Shown here in pieces: positions 59,302-64,000 of a DNA stretch of 64,000 nucleotides. The translations under genes were made by a program, and so were the position numbers. How positions within the stretch are numbered: the first letter of the stretch is position 1; each line of letters begins with the position of its first letter. The notes beneath the pieces are model-generated. The model was not told the DNA's origin, ran no database searches, and saw nothing but the letters and a program-made list of their open reading frames with translations. Source of the DNA: Marinobacter sediminicola (lineage in GTDB: Bacteria > Pseudomonadota > Gammaproteobacteria > Pseudomonadales > Oleiphilaceae). The DNA lies in the NCBI RefSeq assembly GCF_031157525.1, contig NZ_JAVIXR010000003.1, positions 310,001 to 374,000 of the forward strand. The letters run 5' to 3'.

Positions 59302-59760
59302 CTAGATACAACACGCTTTGAACTTTTTGCCGCTTCCACATGGGCAGGGTTCATTGCGTCCGGGTTTCAAAACACCTTCCTGTGGTTGGCCCTTAAGGTA
59401 ATACCAGCGCCCATCTTCCCGAACAAACTCGGAATTTTCCTGCAAGTAGCCCCAGCCAGTTCCCAGCCTGTAAATCGCCTGAAAGTGCACCTGGCCTGTG
59501 TTGCCCGTTTCACCACTACTAAGAATTCGTAAAGATACCCAATCTGGCGACTCATCCAAATCCATCTCCGTTGGTCGGGTGCTGTTGTGCCAGCTGGCGC
59601 GAAGATAGTCATCAAGTTTCAATACAAAGCCGGTGAAACGCGAGCGCATAAGCGCCTCAGGAGTGAGGGCAGTGGCACCCTCGTGGTAAGGCTGGCAGCA
59701 ATCCGCATAGGTGCGCTGGCTGCCACAGGGACAATATAGGATAGCGGTATGATCAGGCAT
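59302..59760 (-). CDS. YchJ-family SEC-C domain protein
   Basis: A 152-residue UPF0225/YchJ-type protein. It has two cysteine-rich zinc-binding SEC-C motifs, one at each end: CPCGSQRTYADCCQPYH (about 12-28) and CPCGSGKKFKACC (about 139-151), around an NTF2-like middle part (LTPEALMRSRFTGFVLK). SEC-C motifs bind zinc and often partner proteins. Its function is unknown in E. coli. It is convergent with the aldehyde dehydrogenase gene and separate from the TonB receptor. Confidence 0.92.
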   Translation of the reverse strand: MPDHTAILYCPCGSQRTYADCCQPYHEGATALTPEALMRSRFTGFVLKLDDYLRASWHNSTRPTEMDLDESPDWVSLRILSSGETGNTGQVHFQAIYRLGTGWGYLQENSEFVREDGRWYYLKGQPQEGVLKPGRNEPCPCGSGKKFKACCI

Positions 59761-59873
59761 AAGGTGATAACTTTTGTGCGTGAAGCTTATGCGAACCAGT
59801 ATACCAGCCTGATCCGGAGCTGATTTTATTTCGTTTAAAACAACCTAATGGTATCTATTGCTATATGTAAACG

Positions 59874-59893
59874 AGAAGTAATATCATTCGCAT
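59874..59893. promoter_or_regulatory. Possible weak Fur-box-like site upstream of the TonB receptor
   Basis: A stretch around GTAATATCATTCGCATC partly matches the GATAAT-repeat Fur consensus on the minus strand. It lies 32 bases before the receptor ATG, where an iron-control site would be expected, but the match is poor. Confidence 0.25.
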
Positions 59894-59924
59894 CTTTCAG
59901 ACATGAACCAAAAGGACGGATGGT

Positions 59925-62033
59925 ATGTTGTTTTATCGGATAGCTATGGGCGCGGCCAGCAGCGCGCTTGTTTTCAGTGCCGCTGCACAAGCGCAACCCA
60001 CGGAGCTGAGTGAACTGGTGGTAACCGCCTCCGGCTTTGAACAGAGCCAGTCTGCTGCGCCTGCCAGTATTACTGTTATTTCCGGTGAAGAGATCCGCAG
60101 CAAACAGGCGTTCAGCCTCACGGATATTCTTGATGATGTGGAAGGCTTGGATGTCAGTGGTTCGGCAGGCAAGACCGGCGGTTTTGACATCCGTATGCGA
60201 GGAATGCCGGCAGAATATACTTTGATCCTGATTGATGGGCGACGACAGAACACCGCGGGTAACGTTACCCCAAATGGTTTTGGTCAATCGGCAACCAGTT
60301 TTCTACCGCCGCCGGCCGCCATCGAACGTATAGAAGTAGTGCGTGGGCCCATGTCCACTCTCTATGGCTCAGATGCCATGGGGGGCGTTATAAACATCAT
60401 TACCCGTAAAGTCAGCCCGGAATGGATAACCTCTCTCACAGCAGAAACGACCCTCAATCAGGATAGCGACTTCGGCAACAGCCGGGCCTATAGCGCCTAC
60501 ACCACGGGCCCTCTTGTAGATAACCTTATAGGCATGCAGCTGCGCGGCCGTTGGTTTGAGCGGGATGAATCTACGTTGGAATTTCTGGATCTCAATGGCG
60601 ATCCGATCGAAGTCAGTACCCGTGGACCCAGCCCGGTGGAGTCTGAACAATATACGGTTGGCGGCCGATTCACCGTGACGCCCGATGAATCCAACGATCT
60701 ATGGGTGGATATTGAAAGCAGCCGGCAGGACTACGACAACGCTGAGGGTCAGCTGGGTACCTTGGGGACGCAGGGTTATGGCCCGGAGCTGGAATTTGAT
60801 CGCGATCAATTCGCGGTTGGCCACACCGGGCGTTTCGACATTGGCACCCTGGAAACAAGCATCATGAGAAATGTCACGGAGACCGGTGGCCGGGTCATTC
60901 CCAATGGGGTGCCGGGAAAAACGCCCGGCTCAGAACGGGAGCTGAAGTCAGAGAACCGTGTGATCGACAGCAAGTTGGTAATGCCTTTGGCCAATCACGT
61001 TATGACAGTCGGCGGCCAGTGGCTTGATGCCCGGATGATTGATGGCGTGGCAAGTGAAGAATTCAAGCAAAAAAACCAAGCCTTGTTTGTAGAAGACGAA
61101 TGGTTTCTGGCCGATGATCTCGCCCTGACGCTGGGTGGCCGGTACGACCACCATGACTCTTTTGGTGGCCAGTTCAGCCCAAGAGCCTATCTTGTCTGGA
61201 ACTCTGCACCTGAATTAACCGTTAAGGGTGGCGTAAGCCGCGGTTACAAAACACCGGGCCTTGAACAGTTGGCTCCGGGTGTCATCGGTTTTACCGGACA
61301 GGGCACTATTCCATTATTCGGGAACCCGGATTTGAAACCCGAAAAATCAACATCCACGGAACTGGCTGTGATCTACGAAAAGCCGGCGGGCTATCGGGTG
61401 GGTGCAACTGTGTTCTACAACGAGTTCACCGACAAGATCGCTGAAGGCCCGGACCTGCTGAACTGCAGTTACGCACAGGATCCCAATCGGGCGGGCTGCG
61501 TCGACAGAGGCAACTGGCCTTTGGCGGATGTGTTTGGTCAGGACATGAACATCGATGAAGCCATAACCCAGGGTGTGGAGCTGAACGGTTCGGTACCCTT
61601 CGCCCGGGATTGGCGCTTGAGTGCCAATTACACCTATACCGACAGTGAACAGAAGTCCGGAGAGAACAAGGGCGAGCCACTGACCGATACACCCGAACAC
61701 ATGGCAAACCTGTCCTTGCGTTGGGCACCGTCAGTGCGCTGGTCGGCCTTTGTGAAGGCACAGTATGAAAGCGAGCGCTACCGAGCCCGGGACAGAATTC
61801 GCGGGGCTGCTTCCTACGCGGATCTGGGCGACTTCAAAGCCGTTACCCTGGTGCATCTGGGTGGAGAGTATCAGGCGTCTGACAACCTTGGCTTCAGCGC
61901 TACCATCTATAACCTGTTGGATGAGGATTTTATTGAGTATCGGGCTTACGATAACGGCGCCAGCTATGGAAACCTCTACGCCAATTCCGAAGAAGGCCGG
62001 CGTCTCTGGTTGTCTGCCACCTACTCGTTCTGA
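59925..62033 (+). CDS. TonB-dependent outer-membrane receptor (CirA/IrgA-like)
   Basis: A 702-residue receptor. A signal peptide (about 1-24, ends SAAAQAQ) is followed by a TonB-box-like ELVVTASG (about 30-37), a plug domain (about 45-160) with RMRGMPAEYTLILIDGRRQN and VVRGPMSTLYGSDAMGGVINIITRK, and a 22-strand barrel ending with aromatic ATYSF. The plug resembles catecholate-siderophore and iron-complex receptors. AAAGGACGG precedes the ATG. The substrate is not known, and no ExbB/TonB or siderophore genes are near. It may work with the binding protein downstream, but that is only position. Confidence 0.9.
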   Translation: MLFYRIAMGAASSALVFSAAAQAQPTELSELVVTASGFEQSQSAAPASITVISGEEIRSKQAFSLTDILDDVEGLDVSGSAGKTGGFDIRMRGMPAEYTLILIDGRRQNTAGNVTPNGFGQSATSFLPPPAAIERIEVVRGPMSTLYGSDAMGGVINIITRKVSPEWITSLTAETTLNQDSDFGNSRAYSAYTTGPLVDNLIGMQLRGRWFERDESTLEFLDLNGDPIEVSTRGPSPVESEQYTVGGRFTVTPDESNDLWVDIESSRQDYDNAEGQLGTLGTQGYGPELEFDRDQFAVGHTGRFDIGTLETSIMRNVTETGGRVIPNGVPGKTPGSERELKSENRVIDSKLVMPLANHVMTVGGQWLDARMIDGVASEEFKQKNQALFVEDEWFLADDLALTLGGRYDHHDSFGGQFSPRAYLVWNSAPELTVKGGVSRGYKTPGLEQLAPGVIGFTGQGTIPLFGNPDLKPEKSTSTELAVIYEKPAGYRVGATVFYNEFTDKIAEGPDLLNCSYAQDPNRAGCVDRGNWPLADVFGQDMNIDEAITQGVELNGSVPFARDWRLSANYTYTDSEQKSGENKGEPLTDTPEHMANLSLRWAPSVRWSAFVKAQYESERYRARDRIRGAASYADLGDFKAVTLVHLGGEYQASDNLGFSATIYNLLDEDFIEYRAYDNGASYGNLYANSEEGRRLWLSATYSF

Positions 62034-62077
62034 TCCCCTTGCCCAGTGGACTCTAAAAATTAATGGTTATCAATTTT

Positions 62078-62101
62078 GCTATCGGCAGCATCGCCGATAG
62101 C
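62078..62101 (+). terminator. Terminator-like hairpin after the TonB receptor
   Basis: GCTATCGGC and GCCGATAGC make a perfect 9-bp stem with a 6-base loop 44 bases after the receptor stop. The trailing run (ACTTTGTTGTTTT) is only partly T. Confidence 0.65.
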
Positions 62102-62235
62102 ACTTTGTTGTTTTACGAAAACACACACATTCCTTCTAAAATAGTGCTGAACATTGCGGTAAGCTTCCGAATAGTCGGGTTCCATCTGTGTTTTAGTTCT
62201 TTGTAATATTATCCAGGATAAAAAGGAGAGTATCT

Positions 62236-62991
62236 GTGTTTAAACGTATTCGTTACGTAGCGCTGGTGATTGCGGTCATAGGAAGCATTGCGTCGGAGTT
62301 GGCTTATGCATCGGACAAGTTGTATCTGTACACGGAGAACTTCCCTCCCTATAACATGAGCTCTTCGGGCCGGGCTTTTGAGCACAATGCAAATGAAATC
62401 GATGGCATTTGTACTGAAATGGTTAAGGCCATACTGAAAAACACAGATTTGGACTACGTGATCAAATTACGTAATTGGGATTATGGTTACAACCGGGCAC
62501 TGGACAAATCGAACCATGGGATTTTCTGTACAACGTTCACTGAAGAACGTGAGAACAAGTTCAAGTGGGTAGGCCCGCTGACTAAAAACCTTTGGACAAT
62601 CTTTGCTGCCAGTGGAACCAACCTGAAGATTGATAAGCTGGAAGACACTAAAGGCATGCTATACGCCGGGTATCGCAATGATGTCATGACCACGTATTTG
62701 CTTGATCGTGGATATGAAGTATCTGCTATGGAGAGCGATGATATTAACCCGAAGCGTCTTGAACTTGGCCAGGTAGATTTGTGGATTGCCGACCGCTTGG
62801 CAGGGCCGTACTTTGCTTCTCAGCAAGATGTGGAAGGGCTTCAGCCGGTATTTTCGTTTAACGAAACTGAATTGTATCTGGCTATGAATCTGGGCACATC
62901 TGAAGAGGTCATGCGAAAACTTCAGGAAGGTCTCAACAAGATCAGGAGCAACGGCATGTACGAGGCTATTGAGACCAAATACGGCCTTTAA
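62236..62991 (+). CDS. Periplasmic substrate-binding protein (SBP family 3-like)
   Basis: A 251-residue exported protein. The GTG start at 62236 has AAAAGGAGAG upstream; residues 1-26 are a signal peptide ending LAYA. The mature part is an extracellular solute-binding family 3-like fold: YLYTENFPPYNM (about 31-42), EIDGICTEMVKAILKNTDLDYVIKLRNWDYGYNRALD (about 55-91), and WIADRLAGPYFASQQDV. Such proteins bind amino acids or similar polar compounds. There is no permease or ATPase next to it, so it may serve a distant transporter or a sensor. Confidence 0.85.
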   Translation: MFKRIRYVALVIAVIGSIASELAYASDKLYLYTENFPPYNMSSSGRAFEHNANEIDGICTEMVKAILKNTDLDYVIKLRNWDYGYNRALDKSNHGIFCTTFTEERENKFKWVGPLTKNLWTIFAASGTNLKIDKLEDTKGMLYAGYRNDVMTTYLLDRGYEVSAMESDDINPKRLELGQVDLWIADRLAGPYFASQQDVEGLQPVFSFNETELYLAMNLGTSEEVMRKLQEGLNKIRSNGMYEAIETKYGL

Positions 62992-63019
62992 GCCTGATCT
63001 GTGATTGTCTCGTTGTTTG

Positions 63020-63046
63020 AAGGGGGAATTGGTTCCCCCTTTTTTC
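63020..63046 (+). terminator. Rho-independent terminator after the binding-protein gene
   Basis: AGGGGGAA and TTCCCCCT form an 8-bp stem with a TTGG loop followed by TTTTT, starting 29 bases after the stop. It could also serve the convergent acyl-CoA dehydrogenase less well. Confidence 0.9.
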
Positions 63047-63129
63047 TGCCTCTCCTACTCCCGGGTTCAAGAAGACTACAGGTTACTGTGGTGCCCCGGG
63101 GGTAGCCAGTTGTGGCTCTTTATGCGGGT

Positions 63130-64000
63130 TTAGCCGGTAAATGCCATGTTCTCCGGATCGATCTGCATCAGGTTACGACTTGGGCTCAACATGCTTGTGG
63201 CATGGGTTTGAGACCTGGGAAGCAATCGTTCGAAATAGAACTCAGCGGTGGCTAACTTGGCATTGTAGAAAGCCTCAGAATCGTCACCCCCGTTGTCCAG
63301 ACGGTCTGCGGCAGCCACAGCCTGGCGTAGCCACATATAAGCCATGGTCACATAGCCGCTGTACATAAGAAAATCGTAAGAAGCCGAGCTAACTACATCG
63401 CGATCTTTGCGCGCTGCCAGCATGATCCGCACGGTGAGCAGGTTCCACTGAGCAGTAAGTTTGAGCAGCGCTACCGCAAATGGACGCACACGGCTGTCGG
63501 TCAAATGCTTACGGGCAAAGTTCGCAATCCGGGCGGTAAACTCACGAACTGCGCCGCCTTTGGTGGTGAGCAGTACCTTACGACCCAGAAGATCCAGTGC
63601 CTGAATACCGGTGGTGCCTTCATACAAGGTGGCAATCCGCGTATCCCGGGCAATCTGCTCCATGCCATGTTCACGAATGTAACCGTGGCCACCAAACACC
63701 TGCATTCCCAGGTTAGCGGCTTCGTTGCCCAGTTCGGTCAGGAAGCCTTTCAGAATCGGGGTCAAAAAGCCCAGTTTGTCATCGTATTTGGCGGCTTTCT
63801 CTGCATCTCCCGCGGAATGGCCTTCAACCATATGGTCTGCCAGGCGAGCGGCGTCATACAACATGGCGCGGCCACCTTCGGCAATGGCTTTCTGGGTGAG
63901 CAGCATGCGCCGCACATCGGCGTGGTGTATCAGGCTGTCGGCTACATAGTCCGGGTCTTTTTTACCGGAAAGCGCACGCATGGAGCGGCGCTCCTTGGCG
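63130..64000 (-). CDS. Acyl-CoA dehydrogenase, DmdC-like (N-terminus beyond right edge)
   Basis: The C-terminal 289 residues of an FAD acyl-CoA dehydrogenase. The frame stays open to the right edge, with coding sequence (AKERRSMRALSG) before the first internal ATG at 63981, so the true start is outside the window. Features: HADVRRMLLTQKAIAEGGRAML, the FGGHGYIREHGMEQIARDTRI segment and the LYEGTTGIQALDLLGRKVL motif, followed by a long C-terminal extension seen in the DmdC/3-methylmercaptopropionyl-CoA dehydrogenase and long-chain-like group. It probably takes part in fatty-acid-type beta-oxidation. The exact chain length is unknown. Confidence 0.92.
   Translation of the reverse strand, partial: AKERRSMRALSGKKDPDYVADSLIHHADVRRMLLTQKAIAEGGRAMLYDAARLADHMVEGHSAGDAEKAAKYDDKLGFLTPILKGFLTELGNEAANLGMQVFGGHGYIREHGMEQIARDTRIATLYEGTTGIQALDLLGRKVLLTTKGGAVREFTARIANFARKHLTDSRVRPFAVALLKLTAQWNLLTVRIMLAARKDRDVVSSASYDFLMYSGYVTMAYMWLRQAVAAADRLDNGGDDSEAFYNAKLATAEFYFERLLPRSQTHATSMLSPSRNLMQIDPENMAFTG

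Overview
The window looks like a chromosomal segment of a marine gammaproteobacterium, most likely Marinobacter or a close relative. This is inferred from gene content, gene order and protein style; no search was run. Gene density is high, and most of the window is core genome: two conserved housekeeping clusters, a complete RecBCD locus and the chromosomal origin with dnaA, dnaN, recF and gyrB.

Layout. 1-4552 (minus): a LysM protein, dprA, tsaC, hemF and aroE (aroE is cut by the left edge). 4965-9181 (plus): def, fmt, rsmB and trkA, divergent from the dprA side. 9305-13102 (plus): glyQ, glyS, gmhB and tRNA-Pro(CGG), followed by gene debris. 13462-25435: mostly accessory genes. These are a lipocalin, a phospholipase D-type lipoprotein, a GAF-GGDEF-EAL signalling protein, a VOC protein, a FAN1-like nuclease coupled to an XPD-like helicase, a DUF4124/TPR protein and an AT-rich pair of unknown genes. 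25606-35173 (plus): recC, recB and recD, overlapping by four bases at each joint. 35061-36290 (minus): a lone contractile-tail sheath gene whose 3' end runs into recD. 36375-42242: two divergent ABC exporters, a class III aminotransferase and a membrane protein.

42360-53295 is the replication-origin region. gyrB, recF, an ABC1/UbiB-type kinase, dnaN and dnaA run on the minus strand. An AT-rich origin with several DnaA boxes follows. rpmH, rnpA, yidD, yidC and then mnmE run on the plus strand. The kinase between dnaN and recF is unusual. From 54795 to the right edge the genes are accessory: cytochrome b561, a YgiD-type dioxygenase divergent from a LysR regulator, an internally deleted HigA antitoxin remnant, an aldehyde dehydrogenase, YchJ, a TonB-dependent receptor, a periplasmic binding protein and a truncated acyl-CoA dehydrogenase.

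No complete new defence or mobile system was found. The items most worth a second look are the orphan sheath gene, the probable AUU start of an ABC exporter, the kinase inside the dnaA-gyrB cluster, the deleted HigA, the frameshifted small gene with its unknown membrane-protein partner, and the FAN1/helicase operon.
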